Assembly (NCBI RefSeq): GCF_000247815.1
Contig: NC_021673.1
Coordinates: 111,468,766-111,532,765 of the forward strand
Reading direction: 5' to 3'
From: Ficedula albicollis
Taxonomy: Eukaryota; Chordata; Aves; Passeriformes; Muscicapidae
Length of the DNA: 64,000 bases
Of this stretch, positions 1-14,168 are shown one piece after another. The translations under genes were made by a program, and so were the position numbers. Below the pieces are notes generated by a model, which worked only from the letters and a program-made list of their open reading frames with translations, was not told the DNA's origin and searched no databases. Position 1 is the stretch's first letter. The number at the start of each line of letters is the position of its first letter.

Positions 1-990
1 CTTTAAAAATAATCTTAAAATAATTTTTAAATAATTTATAAATAATTAAAAACTGACAAATACATTTTCTTTTTCTTCTTAGGAAATACTGTCATAATTA
101 ATTCTGACATAAAGGACAAGAAGGATGAAATGCAAAAAAAAATTCCATCCGATATTTATTTATTTATTTATTTATTTTTTCCCACATGGATCAAACTCTC
201 AACATTTCAATCCTTAATAAGACATTAGAATGTTGGTCTAACTGAGCCCTTGATCTCTTTGCAGCTGTATCTAAATTGGAGAAAATATTTTGCAAGATGT
301 AGAGCTTTTTTCCCCTACAAACCCAAGGACCCCATAATTTGTTTTCGGTTGCATAAACATAAATAACGATTTTATAAACAGTAAGTGACCTTCTCTTCTA
401 CACTTTCATATCAGACTCTGTAAGTGAATGCTTTAGTCCTTTAGCTTTGGGAGCAAGATATTACCTTGAAATTGGCATTGTAAAATGTTTGCAAATACAT
501 TCTGATCTGGGGGAAATTCATAACTAACAGTTATTTTTCATCCAGCTCCATTATACTATAGATATCTTTAACAAAGTAAACCATAACATGCATAAAAGGA
601 GAGAGGACTGCAGTAATGATTAAAAAAGTGGCTGGAGCATGGACTGTACAGAAACTTTCCATCCTTCTTGAATGTCAGCACTGTGCTGCAGTCATGCTTA
701 GTACCACAGTAATATTACAGCACCCTACCAAATATATTACCTTTACCTAACAATGCAAAATGTCATAGTATGTGAGAGATCAGGAAAAGTTGCAAACAGT
801 CTAGATGCAGCCTGTCATGGTTGTGAAGACAACTTTAGGCAGATTTGTAAATAGGAAAAAGAGCCAGTTCCACACCTTCTCATTAAACATAATGCCATGT
901 CATTTGCAGGAAAAGATCAAGTACAACACAGGTAATCTGTGATTCTATGGGGTAGAAAGTAAAAAATTAAAACAAAGAAACAAAACAGCA
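1..990. other. Unassigned AT-rich sequence
   Basis: I see no gene or recognisable transposon here. A short TTTA microsatellite lies at about 153-180. The rest looks like single-copy noncoding DNA. Confidence 0.6.
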
Positions 991-1150
991 ATAACAAATA
1001 ACAAATAACAAATAACAAATAACAAATAACAAATAACAAATAACAAATAACAAATAACAAATAACAAATAACAAATAACAAATAACAAATAACAAATAAC
1101 AAATAACAAATAACAAATAACAAATAACAAATAACAAATAACAATAACAA
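991..1150. repeat. Heptanucleotide tandem array (AAATAAC)n
   Basis: About 22 head-to-tail copies of a 7-bp unit AAATAAC run almost without interruption, with a shortened AATAAC unit at the right end. Because 7 is not a multiple of 3, all three minus-strand frames stay open through the array. They translate to the same 7-residue periodic hydrophobic string, which is a by-product of the repeat and not a gene. Confidence 0.95.
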
Positions 1151-4100
1151 AACACAAAAAAGCCCAGAAAGACAAGTGAACAAAACTTCCCGAAATCCCT
1201 CAAAAACTCAAACCCAAATAAAAGCACCAGAAAGCCCCTTTACCTAGAATCACGAGCAGGTCATGAGTACTGCATGTTCCTTCTCTTTTGCATTAATTTA
1301 ATTGGGTTTTTCCAATGAATTTCTGGTTATATGGAGATCACAAGCCAGTTCAAGTACTTAACATATAATAACCTAAAAAGTAAAACCTGTGCTTTAAAAC
1401 ATGGCATCCGGAAATAGAGAGGTACTAATCCATCCCTCCTTTTCCACCAATATATGATATGAGCAGGGGTTGTGTAAATTTAAGTCGCATTGGCACCATT
1501 TTGTTTCCATAAAAGCTGACAGAAAAAGCTTTGTCAGAAGGGGCAAAGAGCCCTGCTTTATCTCTATTGACTACAGGGAGCTTGCATCGAGGAAGAATTT
1601 GAAGTTAATAAGAGCTACATGCAAGTATCAAAGACAGACCCCCTTAAGCATACTGCTAAGGCAGGAGTGTGCTCAACTGTAATGGCATTATAAAGCTAAG
1701 CCATAAAAGCAGTCACCCCACTGACTAACATGAAATATTAGGTTGGTGGGATAAATCACATCTTATGCTTAATTCACTGGTAAATTGCATTAGAGGTGTA
1801 CAGTGTGGGAGCAGAGAATGCACACTGAGTATAAAGCCTTGTTCTATCACTTAATTTCCTGGAATGCTGAAAACAGTTCTTTGAAATTTGCTGGTGTGTG
1901 AAATCCTCGTACCTACACAATACTATGGCCTATTACAAAAAGAGCACCTCATTATCACATCACAAAATATGCTAGCAGAAGAAAACTATCATCCTCTTGC
2001 CTTCCACGCAGCCACCCCATTTGTTTAGACAAATTCAATGCCAACATTTCTGAGTCAATGTCTGGAAATGTTTCTAATTAAACGACCACCAATTTTGTAC
2101 AAAGGGCTCTGAGAGGGCAGCTGTGCTGGGCTAAAATCAAGTGTTTAAAACAGTGTTCAGAAATCTGTCAAGCCAATGCGTTCGGTTTAGCCAAGGTCAG
2201 TTGTATTTATTTGCCTCCACTCATCCCTCTTTTCCACGCCACCTTCCATCTCTCACTGATAAAGTCTGAGCACTGTGGCAACGGTTCAGAAACCAAAACT
2301 GAGGGCCCCACCAAGTCTGCTCTGGAGTAAAATTAGGATCTATTCCAGCTCTTAATGGCTTCCAATTGCAGCAGTGCTTAAAGTCCACGTCATCAATAAC
2401 TTTGTCATCTAATGGGTATTTTATCTGAAGTTGTTCTAAGAATACCAAAAACTGAGTAATGTTCAGGGCAGAGCAAGTCCTAAAATGTAAGTTGTAAACC
2501 CCACACCTTAGGAATGCAAGTAGGAAGACAAGACTGATAACGCTATGACCCTGAGATCATCAGCATTCACATAAAAAAGTGAATGGTGCCATTAAAATTT
2601 CAGACCCCCAGCTTCCATGTGGCTTAAAAACTTTGTATGTCTTCCTTTTCATTTCTTTATTTGCTCTTGCTCCAGCTCTCTGCTTTTTTTGCTTCTTACA
2701 GTAAATACCAGGACCAGAATCAGCAGTGAGGGATACTTCAACTTCTGCTCTGTAAATTTCATGCTTTGTACAGGACAATGACTAAAGATGACAAATATTT
2801 TCTAAGTTGTCACATACAATCACCCATCTTCATATGCTAGTTTTATATTTTTCTAGGGATTGTGGCAACAGATGTTAATGTGGTATAAATGAACACATCC
2901 ATTTTCTCACACCTGTGATGACAAGCATTAGGGAAGTTTACTTGCATTTGGCTTGATATCTGACCTCTACTTGTCGTTCTCTGCTACATCAAGTTACTGC
3001 AGTTCCATACCAGTGTTCCTAGATTTTATTATAATCTAATGTATGGCCTATTCCTTGAGAAAGATTAAAAGCTTCTCTTTTATGTTTAATTTTATTTTGC
3101 AATAATGCTACAAATTTGAATTTTTTTTACTATCATTTAGCAATATTTTATTTTAAGAGCAGGAAGATGCAAACACTCAAATGGTTTTACCTTAAAAAAC
3201 ACTTACATATCATCTATTTTAAAGCAAAGACACTATTAATGGTGCTGAAACATCAACTTTAAAATTGGAATACTAGCTAAGTCAACAAACAATGTTTATA
3301 TTGAGTACTGTGGGTTTAATACACTGGCTTCTAAATATACTAGCATAATATTAGCGCTGATTTATAATATTCCTTCCTGTTGCTTGCTACGTCACCATTA
3401 CATAAACTCAGCTGACCAAAACAGTGACACTTAGTAAAAAAAAATCATATTTTGTTAATGAGTTTGTTGGGTTCCTCCCTCACCCACCTCCTCAAATTTT
3501 TTCTTCATTGACCTGTTCCTGGCAGCTGAAATCTCTTCACAGGGTGATGTCTTCTGTGCATTCCTTGATAAACATAACATGGACAATGCACCTTTGGAGA
3601 TGGTTCACAGCTCCATCTTGTTTGGCTTGATGGGCATATGGCTTAGAACCTCTTCGTATCTCCTAAAAGTTAGAACACAACAGCACTAAGAGGTTCAGCA
3701 GCAGCAGTTTGGACAATCAAAACCTGTGTTTGGGCCAGCTAATCAGCTCAGGTGTAGCTTCAAACCAGTCTCATCTTTTCAGGTCTCCTTATTGATACAT
3801 GCCATGTGGAAGGAGAAGAATCTGGTCACTTCATGGTCTGCTTCAGTTAGATGCAGAATTTCACTACATACACTGCCAGAAAGCAAACACTTTTTGACAA
3901 TGAGACAGCAAACTGTAGCCATCAGAACTGTGTAATTCATAGCTCTTTTAAGGATAAATAATGAAGATACACTCAAGAATGTGTCAGGCAGCAAATTATT
4001 GTTGGATTTTTGAAAGATACTGTTTTCAGCATGCTTTCCATGTATGTCACAGCCTTGTTGATACAATACAAATATATGACTTCATCCAGTGGAAAGTTTT

Positions 4101-5455
4101 GAAAACACATCCTAGAGTGTACTCTACTATATACTGTGGTAACATCATTTTGAGACTGGACTGACTGACAGGCCTTCCTAAGGTTATAAGACACTATGTT
4201 TTGTTTTGCTCAGTTCCCATGGTGTGGAGCTCTCTCAGTACAATCAAAGGTAGTGACTACAGAGAGCTAAATACAGGGGTCATTTCTATCTCTAGAAGCC
4301 TCCTCACTGATGTTGGAGTCATCAAAGAGTGCAGGACACAATGGGCAATTAGCAGCTCCCTTTCTCCAGCAACGGGCTAATTATCATATCAATTAATAAA
4401 AGCCTTACAAAGACTCTGCAGTAAAAATAATTTTACCTGGGAAAAAGTTTGTTCCCAGATTCTGGATGAATATCTCAGTACCTCAAATGATTATAATTCT
4501 TTTTTTTTTCAGTTCGTTTTTCTGTTACACTAAAACTGAAGTGCTGTTTGGAGGGGAAGAAAATGGAATAATAATATAAAATAGAATCTCCCACTGAGCT
4601 TGTCACCTTGGTCTCCCAACATCTCTTTGAAATACATCAAGTAATAGCACTGACAGTCTCAACTTTACATCGCTCCTTTGAGATTCTTTTAAATGTTAGT
4701 TTGCTGGTTTACATTTCCTCTGCTGAATCCGTTGTTTGCAGCCAACTTCTTCTGTCTTCTGTTTGGAGCTTTCTGCTTAGTTTTGCATCTAAGTTTCACT
4801 TCTAATTTATTTCTATATAGCTCTAACTCCCCAGTGCTGCCTGAGGACATGAAAAGATGATACAGTACCATTAGTGTATTAATGTACAATAATACTGAGC
4901 TTACAGTATCAAAGTAATCCTCATTGATTGGTGTCTCCAAAGACATGAAAAGAGAATAACAACATTAAGCAGTACAATTTGCCTCCAGCAGAAGTTTTAG
5001 CTGCAATTACACTGACAGGGACCACCTCAGTAGCTGCATTTTGGAGGGCATGGGACATCAGAGTAGCCCTCTTATTCAGGGAAAAGCAGCTACTTTTTTT
5101 TCTATGCCTATATAAGTCGTAGCCATGGCAGCTCATGGAATATATTCATTACATCAGCACAGCTTACTGATCATGGCTAGGGTTTTGTTTGTTGGGGGTT
5201 TTTTGGCTTTTTCTCCCATGTTTATTCATTTATACTTTTCTCATCTCTTTTCATCATTTTCTCTTTATATTTTCCCTTTGTCCCTCCCTTTTTGTCCTTC
5301 TGTCAGCCCACAAGAAACACTTTAATTACAGCTGCAATAAAAGACAGCGGCATCAACTGTATCTTCAATCTCTTGGTCATCTGTAGATTTTGATCACTCA
5401 AAATTAGCCAGAAAGATAATCCCAAAGAAGTCCCATTCTTTTTACTCCTGGATAA
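1151..5455. other. Unassigned sequence, no gene seen
   Basis: This stretch holds only short open frames (under about 100 codons) with no recognisable protein motif, and short T-rich runs near 3116-3130 and 4500-4510. No CR1, LTR or RNA gene was recognised. Confidence 0.55.
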
Positions 5456-5610
5456 ATATGGAACTGAAAGAAATCGTTACAATATATGCCACAAAATCTA
5501 TGTCCTGCCAAGGTTTCTACAGTACACTGATAGATATGGAACTGAAAGAAATGGTTACAATATATGCCACAAAATCTGTGTCCTGCCAAGGTTTCTACAG
5601 TACACTGATA
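5456..5610. repeat. Tandem duplication, period 78 bp, two copies
   Basis: The segment starting TATGGAACTGAAAGAAAT recurs 78 bp downstream and both copies end in CAGTACACTGATA. Over the shared length I count two substitutions (C/G in AAATCG versus AAATGG, and A/G in TCTATG versus TCTGTG). The period is a multiple of three, so short frames on both strands carry an apparent internal protein repeat, which is only a consequence of the duplication. Confidence 0.92.
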
Positions 5611-8600
5611 TCTCCCTATTTTTTAACTACTCCCATTTGGGAAAACCTGAATACAGACTGAGTATAGACTGCATTATTTCACATGGTTAAAGATGAAAAT
5701 CAAAATGTAATGTCAAATGTGTTTATCGTCATGTCTGTCTATAACAATCAGACTTATAGTCTTGTCAATAGGAAAGGGAATTGTATGAAAACCTTGCATT
5801 CCTTGAAAACATGTTGACTGGTATTGAAATAATGTTTCCAATTTCCAATTATTTTGGGTCAGGCTTCTTAGTTTAGATTTCCACTATTTTGCACAATTTT
5901 CATTAATCTTCCATTACTGATGTTAATATACAGAGCTCTTGGTCACCCTTTTTCCCAATCTAATGTTAAAATTATGTTGACCATCCTCTAATACACTTAA
6001 ATTCTGACAGTTTTCTAGGATTTTCGAACATAACAGTAGAAAGAGCTCCTGTGCAAAAATCATCTAGTTTTCTGGAAAGAATAAAAGATCTCTTAAACCA
6101 GTTAATTTTCCCCACACAGTACATGCAGGTGTATGTTGCTACATCCCATGCTGCATCATGTGCTAGAGCCAGTCAGCTTAAATCTTTCAAACATTCCTTT
6201 CCATCATCCACAGTTATTTCCACTGATGCAAAAACTTAACAGTTTCTTCTATAGACAGAAGTTCTGATGTTGACTTCTACTTCCTGCCTTTCAGTATGCA
6301 CTTTGGAAATATATTACTTGTTGATTAGATATTCAGTCTATTGCAGGCAGGATCCTTTTCACAAGATCCCCAAAAGGGGGATCATAATTAGCAGAGTTCT
6401 TCTACATTAGATGCTGTATTTTGAGAAGTTTTCTTTGTCCCCTTCATAATTCACATAAAAAATCAGCAAATTACAGCCTCTGCACACAGTCAATACTCTG
6501 TCCAATACCCAAATCTCTTATCATCCTTGCTCTAGAGGTTCTTTTAAGAATTAGCAGATGCTTTGTTTCTTCTCTTTCTCACAGCCTTTCTTGAAGTATG
6601 TTTTGTGCTTCAGTAGCCTACAATCCTCATTCCTTTTTCAGATCTACTGGAAAGAAGCTAACATGCTTCTCGTGTTTCAGAAGGTCTTACTTATTTCAAT
6701 CTTTCAGAAATTTTCCTGGCTTCTAGAATTTCATATGGCTAATATTAGGTGTACTAGGCCAGATCACAGTTACCTTTGTTTGTCATCTCACTCCCTGAGG
6801 ACAACTGTCTGCTCCATCCTAAGTACTTGCCATCGGATGAGTCTTCTCTAGATTTTTATCCATGACAAGTGAGCAGCCCTTCACTAAATGAAAAAAGCCC
6901 TGCAGTGATAAAAGAGGAAGAAATGGAGTTTACTGAGTTTTTCCTTTGTGCAGCCTTGTTTGCCAGTGCTCTAAAAGCTGACATCTGTTACCTCAGGCAA
7001 TTTCATAACCTTGATGTCCTGATTATTTCTGGAACAGATCTTTTATCCTGTTATTCTTCTCACAACACTGTCAAGAATTGTACTCATCTGCCTCGTGCCT
7101 GAATTGGTGCTGGATGATTCATTTTTTATCTTCTGTGAGGTTCATCTTTTATCTCAGTTCATTCAAATGATTCATCTTCATGACTTCATGAAGTGCTGAG
7201 AGGTAATTCAGAACCGAGTGGTCTGGGTTTCCCAGTGAAGGAGCTGCTCTTCAGAGTCTGATTCTATCTTTAAGACAATAAGTTTGAGATGTAACTAGCA
7301 GAGAGACAAATGCTTTTGTTGATTAAGTAACAGGAGCAAGAAGCAAATAACTCAACTCTAAAATAAATAAATAATAAATGCATTACTATTTCAAAACTAC
7401 AGTTAGCAATTTTTCATAGCACAGAAAATTTTAAATGTTTAAATTATCATTATGAATCACAATTACTACTGAATTGCAAACTCATCAAACTTCCCTTCTA
7501 CACCTCTTAGTACTGGGGTTCAAGTCTATCCATCTTCATTCCATCCTTCCTTTCCAAGTTGCTTGGACATAAGCTTAGGGAGCTCCTTGATGGTTCAAGG
7601 AGCTCCAAAGGTCTTGGGTCCAGAGCTCCATTCCCACTTATAGGTGTCCACAATCATATTTGCTAAAGATTCAGCCTCCTTTGTTCTTTACATGATTTTT
7701 AATCTTATTTACAATTTCTTTAATTTCTGGGATGATTTTTTTTCTGTGTTCTCACCTCAAGTACTATGTCCAAACTCCTTCCCAACAGACAACACCTCAC
7801 TAATTGCTTTTTTCCTCCTTAGTGGAGTGCCTGTTCAAATCAGTGCACCTGTTAAGCCTAACAAGTGACCCTCAATTACTCCACAGATTGTCATCTTTGG
7901 GTTTCAACAGCTGTCCTTCTCTTCTGCTCAACAAATTTGACCTGATCCTGTGATACAAGTCTGAACTTCTCAGCCATGTTTAAGATGCGAGGTGGCTGAA
8001 GGGATTAAGTTGCTTTCTTTTTTTTATCAGTCAGTTCATGTCATCTGTCTCAAGAGGAGTCTTATCTGAAAGCTTCCATGTTCCTCCCCTAATCTCAGCC
8101 TTTGTTTGCTGCTGTAAGAAAGGTGCCGGCTTGAAGCACTCCATCTATCTTTTGCCTCAGACAACCCTCACCAGCATCTCCTAAAACGATTTGCAAATAC
8201 ATTTTCCTTCTCATTCACATTATAAGGAAAGAATGTTTCCTTACCACCTTCCTCTACAACTACCCCCTAATTGCTGCCTCTATGAACCATGCAGCTTTGC
8301 TGGTCCAAGGAGCTTGAAACCACACAAGACAATTCAGTTATGAAATTTGCTTCTAAGGAGACTTACTTCATCCAAGTAATCCGAAATGGGACACCTAAAA
8401 TCAGCATTGACAACTTTATTGACAATGAAATATTCTCTTTTCATGTATCTCTAACAGTTTTCTGGTAGCACTCGACAGAAGCAAAATGTAAGCACATTTA
8501 TATGAGTACCAGAAAACAGATAAGCAAAAGAGATTTTTTTAAAGTCCAAGCCCAGGAAACAGAAGATGCCACTGCAAAATCTGTGAAATAATGTCCCCTC

Positions 8601-9995
8601 TAAATTGCACTGGACCATGAACAGTTTTAATAATCTAAACTGCTACTATTTTATTGCATGGACTGGAACTATCAGCTTACTTCACAGAAAATAATGTGGA
8701 GTCTTCTCAGGTCACCAAGGTACACTATGAACACAGACAGGAGAATACTGTCCATATATTTCCTGTGTGCATATCGATTTATTTATCTTTAGTACCTGAT
8801 TACCAAACCATTAGCTGAAATCTATTCAGGAAAAAGCTAAGATGTCTGATAACAAAAATAACTGAGAGATAACAGGAATTATATCAATTCCCTTGTCTGA
8901 ATTACCTCAGGCAGCCAACTATATCAAGCTCTGGTAGTACCTGTGGGTCAAAACCACCCTTCAAATCTATCTTTCAAAGTGGATTTCACTAGTATTAAGA
9001 GTAAGGAGAAACTCTTTGGGGAATTCATTGATTCTTCTCAGTTGACTCAGTTCCTATTTTACTGACATGTTTATATCACATTAATATTCTTTTATCTTAT
9101 TAAAAAATGTCTGCTTCCTGACCTTGCCTATTCTGTGGAGAGCTTGATTTGGACATTACTTGTTGAGGCACAGGTAGTCTTCTGATTTTTCATTCCACAT
9201 TGACTCAGCTGAGAATGTTACCATGTACAGAACTATATTTTGTCAACATGGCAAGATGCTGGTAAATGTTATGTGAGCTGAATTATTTTTGGTAAGGAGT
9301 GCCTTTGATCTTTCATAAAAGGAACAGTATTGACAAACAGCCCTAACAAGGTTTATATTAGGATATAGCTCTTAGATTACTGCCAACAAAAAGTAAAGCC
9401 CATAAATATGTAGGACAATAAACAAATGTTATCAGAATTAAATCTCCATAACATTAATAAAATTTTAAAAGGTGTGTTAAGGGTGAGTGATGTTAACTTT
9501 AGAGTGAGATTATAAAAGAGAAGACCATAGGCTGTTACATAAAGAAGTAAAAAGTTTGAAACTGCAAAAGAAAATACCCAAATTAAACAATATCTTGCTA
9601 TATAATATTGTATATGCTTACACTTCTTCATAAATTGCTAGTTATTTAAATTTGTGTTAACAAACTTGAACAATGAACAATTCTCTCAACATATGATATG
9701 TGAATCAATAGCTTGTTTGAAATCTTTCCTGCCCTGTAATAATATTGATGTTCATGAAAATCTTACTGAAATTGCCATGCTATTTGACACTAGATGCTCA
9801 GACAGGAGCTCTAGAAGTGTATCCAACAGGCCGACCAGGCCCATGACGTCTTTCCACTACAGCAAAAGCAAGGAATATGTCTTTGGAATTGACTTATTAA
9901 AGTTCATTCAGAGTTATATGCAGGAACTAAAGAGAATTTGGTAAAAATTTCCCAAGCAAAAAGAAAAAAAAATATACAGAAACTGCAATAAGCTT
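5611..9995. other. Unassigned sequence, no gene seen
   Basis: Apart from the hairpin at 7579-7606, nothing here is recognisable. Open frames are short and none resembles a known domain. Confidence 0.5.
7579..7606. repeat. Perfect inverted repeat (12-bp stem, 4-nt loop)
   Basis: GGAGCTCCTTGA at 7579-7590 is followed by TGGT and then its exact reverse complement, TCAAGGAGCTCC, at 7595-7606. Each arm also contains the self-complementary hexamer GAGCTC. The stem would fold as a tight hairpin in single-stranded DNA or RNA. It is too short for a typical microRNA precursor, and no function is implied. Confidence 0.85.
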
Positions 9996-11512
9996 ATATT
10001 TTTAGTTCATCATAGGAAAGAGAGAAACCTGAGAAGGATGAAAAAGCAGATTTTTTTTCTCGTATGTTTTACTTCTGAATGTTTACACAAATCCAAAAAA
10101 AGTAATTTTTTCCTAGAGGGATGAATTTCTGTGTGATCACTAATTCTCTGTGCTGATTTACAGGACAGAACATGTCAATCCAATCAGCAAGTCACTTTGG
10201 TGTGCATGCACTGTACAAGCTGTCTGTGAAGTGCTGCCTGTTCCACTGGATTTAAAAAGCAGAGCAGCTTCAGGAGTTTTTATCTCTGCATGACTGCTGG
10301 CTAGGGATTTGAACAGAAAAGAAAACTGCAAATGGAAATTGGTTTGGACAAGAAGAGCTTCTGCACATAATTCTTATTAATTTGAAGATGAAATGCAGTC
10401 TCTTAGAAACACAGAAAAGGATAGTATGATGGCTTACTCAATATGGTTATTGCTATGGGATTCAGCCCCATTTTCTAAGGATTAGAACTGACTTCTTCCC
10501 AGCACTGCCTATTTACTGGGAACAGAGTTACTGGAATTCTCCCTTTTAGAGACAAGGCACATAAAGAACAAAAGGAATCTCAGAAGAGTGAAGCTCTGTC
10601 TGTTTCCCAGCACACAGAAGACATGCATGAGAGCTCCAAGGGGGGAAGAGTGGCTCCATTTCAATGGTCCTGAACATTTACATTACATTTGAACAGGATT
10701 TTTGTTGGGAAATTTAAACTTTAGATTGAAGGAAAGTGAGTACAAGGTATTGATATATTTTTACTTCATCATAGGAAAGAGAGAAACCTGAGAAGGATGA
10801 AAAAGCAGATTTTTTTGCTAGTATGTTTTACTTCTGAATGTTTACACAAATCCAAAAAAAGTAATTTTTTCCTAGAGGGATGAATTTCTGTGTGATCACT
10901 AATTCTCTGTGCTGATTTACAGGACAGAACATGTCAATCCAATCAGCAAGTCACTTTGGTGTGCATGCACTGTACAAGCTGTCTGTGAAGTGCTGCCTGT
11001 TCCACTGGATTTAAAAAGCAGAGCAGCTTCAGGAGTTTTTATCTCTGCATGACTGCTGGCTAGGGATTTGAACAGAAAAGAAAACTGCAAATGGAAATTG
11101 GTTTGGACAAGAAGAGCTTCTGCACATAATTCTTATTAATTTGAAGATGAAATGCAGTCTCTTAGAAACACAGAAAAGGATAGTATGATGGCTTACTCAA
11201 TATGGTTATTGCTATGGGATTCAGCCCCATTTTCTAAGGATTAGAACTGACTTCTTCCCAGCACTGCCTATTTACTGGGAACAGAGTTACTGGAATTCTC
11301 CCTTTTAGAGACAAGGCACATAAAGAACAAAAGGAATCTCAGAAGAGTGAAGCTCTGTCTGTTTCCCAGCACACAGAAGACATGCATGAGAGCTCCAAGG
11401 GGGGAAGAGTGGCTCCATTTCAATGGTGCTGAACATTTACATTACATTTGAGCAGGATTTTTGTTGGGAAATTTAAACTTTAGATTGAAGGAAAGTGAGT
11501 ACAAGGTATTGA
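9996..11512. repeat. Tandem duplication, period 759 bp, two nearly identical copies
   Basis: The segment beginning near 9996 (landmark TTCATCATAGGAAAGAGAG at 10006) recurs at 10765, an offset of 759 bp. The second copy ends near 11512 at GTACAAGGTATTGA. Reading both copies side by side I find only a handful of differences: a change around CTCGTATG/GCTAGTATG, one C/G in ATGGTCCTG/ATGGTGCTG, and one A/G in TTGAACAGG/TTGAGCAGG. The unit has no recognised transposon termini and no long open frame. It is either a very recent local duplication or a false duplication kept in the assembly. Confidence 0.95.
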
Positions 11513-14044
11513 CATTTGCATTTAGTACAGGACATATTTTACTTAAGTAAAAATAACTGCTAAAACCCACCAAAATAAAATTTGTATTCTGGGACAGTGT
11601 TCAAAGTTTTTGTTTCCTTCTCTTCTTAGTTAATAAATCACAGTATGCCTCCATATCTCAATAAAATCTCATGGTTTCTAAACTCAGGGTGCAGAAAGGA
11701 CTCTGCCAATTTGTGTGTGAGAGGAAACTAAGAGATCTTTATATATTATAGACTTTGGGACAACATTTCTATACCATTTATGCATATTTACTCTTGGCTT
11801 CTTTGGCTCAGCTTGTCAGGAGCTTTCACAGGTGGCTGGGTGAGAACAGTTTCCAAGACTTTGATTCTATAATTTCACTTTGTGAGGGCTTTTCTTTTAA
11901 AACTGAGAATTTCCTCTCTCCTTCTTTTATTTTGCACTCTCTTGTTCAGTAATTTTAAATATTATTATGAATAGCAAGACTTAGCACAATATTCAAATGT
12001 GTTTCCTTTGCCAGGTCATGAAGATATTAGTTTTGGATTAAAAAACTTCCTTTTAACTGTATACTGTTAATCTTTCTTTTCTGGGTGACTCATTCTTTTC
12101 AAGAGCAATTAGCTACTACTCAAATGCAAAGCTCATAAAAGAATGGAAGCATAACTGTAGCACACAATATAGGAAACAATAAGTATCCCAGTTTTGGACA
12201 TTGTGGGTATATTATTTTAAATGTACATGGCTTAGCAACCAAGAAAGCCCCTCAGTCCAGTCTTATTTTAAAAAATCTTAATTACTTTCATAGTATTTTC
12301 TGAAGTTTTGTAAAAGAAGGAACTTCCAGAACAGTGATTTAGATGAAATTAGTTATAAAATGAAAGAACAAAAAAGATAAACCAGAAAGGTGCAAAAATC
12401 AATAAATAGTCTGATTCATAAAACAACCATCATATAGATTGCATGAAATTTGGGGCATAGTTGGGTGCAGCTCCTCAGGATTATATGGGTTCTTTTAATC
12501 CTGCTAATCTTACTGTGTTTTCTACAGAACTGCATTTCCAGTAGTACCGTTCCATTCACTCAGAGAAAACTGTTGAAGAAGATTATTAAATATATACTAA
12601 ATACAGACCTACTGATTTCGAACACAAGCAAGAAATTTTTGTGATCTGGTCAGAATGCAACCTGATAACTCCAGAAAATAACAGAAATCTGTAATTTACT
12701 GATAAAGGTACAAATTGCCTTTTTTTTCAATTTCCGTTATAAATTATTTTATCTAGTGTAATTAAAGAGAATACACAAGTCATCGAAAATTGCTATATTA
12801 GCAATATTCTAAACATTACATGTTTAATGTTTTGGATTTTTTTACAGTTAATAAGTTTGATGTTGACCTAAATTCTCATTAGTGATAGTAAGCAATTTTT
12901 ATGATGACCAAAAAAATGTTCAGAAGGAAGAAGAATCTATAGCTTCTGTAAAGAAATGCAACATAAACTGATGCAAATTGTTTGACTAAAAAATTAATGT
13001 TAAAGTACCATGAAAATAAGCAAAAAATTGCTTATCTAAAGAACATTAAGTAGGAATTAAAAGTCCTTTTTATAGAGGTTAGATTTTGCAAAAGTTTGAG
13101 GAGATAACTTGTCACTATTACTATATTTTCTTACATTGAAACTGTAAACTGCATTTGAAGAAAGGGAGCTGCTGTTCTTAGAAAGACATATAATACAGTC
13201 CTCAGGTTTTACAAGACATCTGACAGCAGCAAGCCATTGTCTCATACTTGCTTTGTACACGTGTTTTTGGGGAAAGAACAATAAATAATTTTTTTAAATA
13301 TTCATGTTTCCACATTTCTCTCTGTATAATCCTCTGTCAAGTACTTTTGGAACTATATTTTCTCAATTACTTCTAGGAGGTTGATGGACCATGTTGCTAG
13401 CTAAGGCAGCCCAAACAGTATTCAAATCTTTCAGTTGGATTCTTCAAAACTTTTCTTGCATATACATTATTAAATTATTGATGATACAAAGGTTCCATGT
13501 ATTAAAAATGCTTCAAAAATCTTTCCCTACTTTTATTACTTGGGAAGAAGCAGATCAATCATTCCTGAACTTTGAAGCATTTTTTTTTTTAACCCTAGCT
13601 GTCCCTACACTAATATTACATACATTGAATACTGATTATTGTTTTAGGGACCAGACTCTGAATATAGCCAAACACTGGTCAGGAAAATCAGGTCTTACTG
13701 TGCAGAGACACCCCCATGCCTGTGGATGTTGCCAGTTTGCCTCTCAGCAGCTCCTGTGTATCTGCTGCTTCCTTTGACCTCCCTTTCTCCCTCCTCTCAA
13801 GACTGACCACGTGTGATTTTGAGTCAGTAAAAACCTATCTCACAGTATATAAAAAGGCACAGACACAAGTTCAGAGAAGCCTAACAGTAATTATCTCTTG
13901 TTTGGATAGGAAATACTCTTCATACTTAACCCATAGATATTTTCTATTCAACTGTCTACACACTATTTTGCCTCCTAGCCCCTCAGCCATAAACTGTACA
14001 ATTTGATGGGCAGATCAATTTCCTGTCCATACAACAGCCTTTCT
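11513..14044. other. Unassigned sequence, no gene seen
   Basis: A 128-codon open frame starts at 13391 but has no recognisable domain and runs through a poly-T tract near 13581, so I do not call it a gene. No repeat family was recognised. Confidence 0.5.
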
Positions 14045-14168
14045 TCATAGAGTCATGGAAAGCTTTGGGTTGGAAGGGACCTTAAAGATCATCTGCTGCT
14101 TGCTGCCTCCTTTCCCCAATGGGCCAGAGTACCTATCACTAGACCAGGTTGCTCAGAGCCTCATGTGA
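14045..14168 (-). mobile_element. CR1 LINE 3'-tail fragment
   Basis: Read on the plus strand this begins TCATAGAGTCATGG, a degraded pair of CR1 terminal octamers. It continues with TTGGGTTGGAAGGGACC, TTAAAGATCATC and CTAGACCAGGTTGCTCAGAGCC, all in the order expected for the reverse complement of the CR1 3' untranslated region. The element is therefore in minus orientation, keeps its 3' terminus and is heavily 5'-truncated, which is usual for CR1. Confidence 0.88.

Noticed and set aside
917..1227. Overlapping minus-strand frames with a repeating 7-residue hydrophobic string
   Set aside because: They translate the AAATAAC array. All three frames are open because the unit has no stop in that orientation.
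5404..5661. Frames on both strands containing an internally repeated peptide
   Set aside because: The repeat comes from the 78-bp tandem duplication, whose length is divisible by three.
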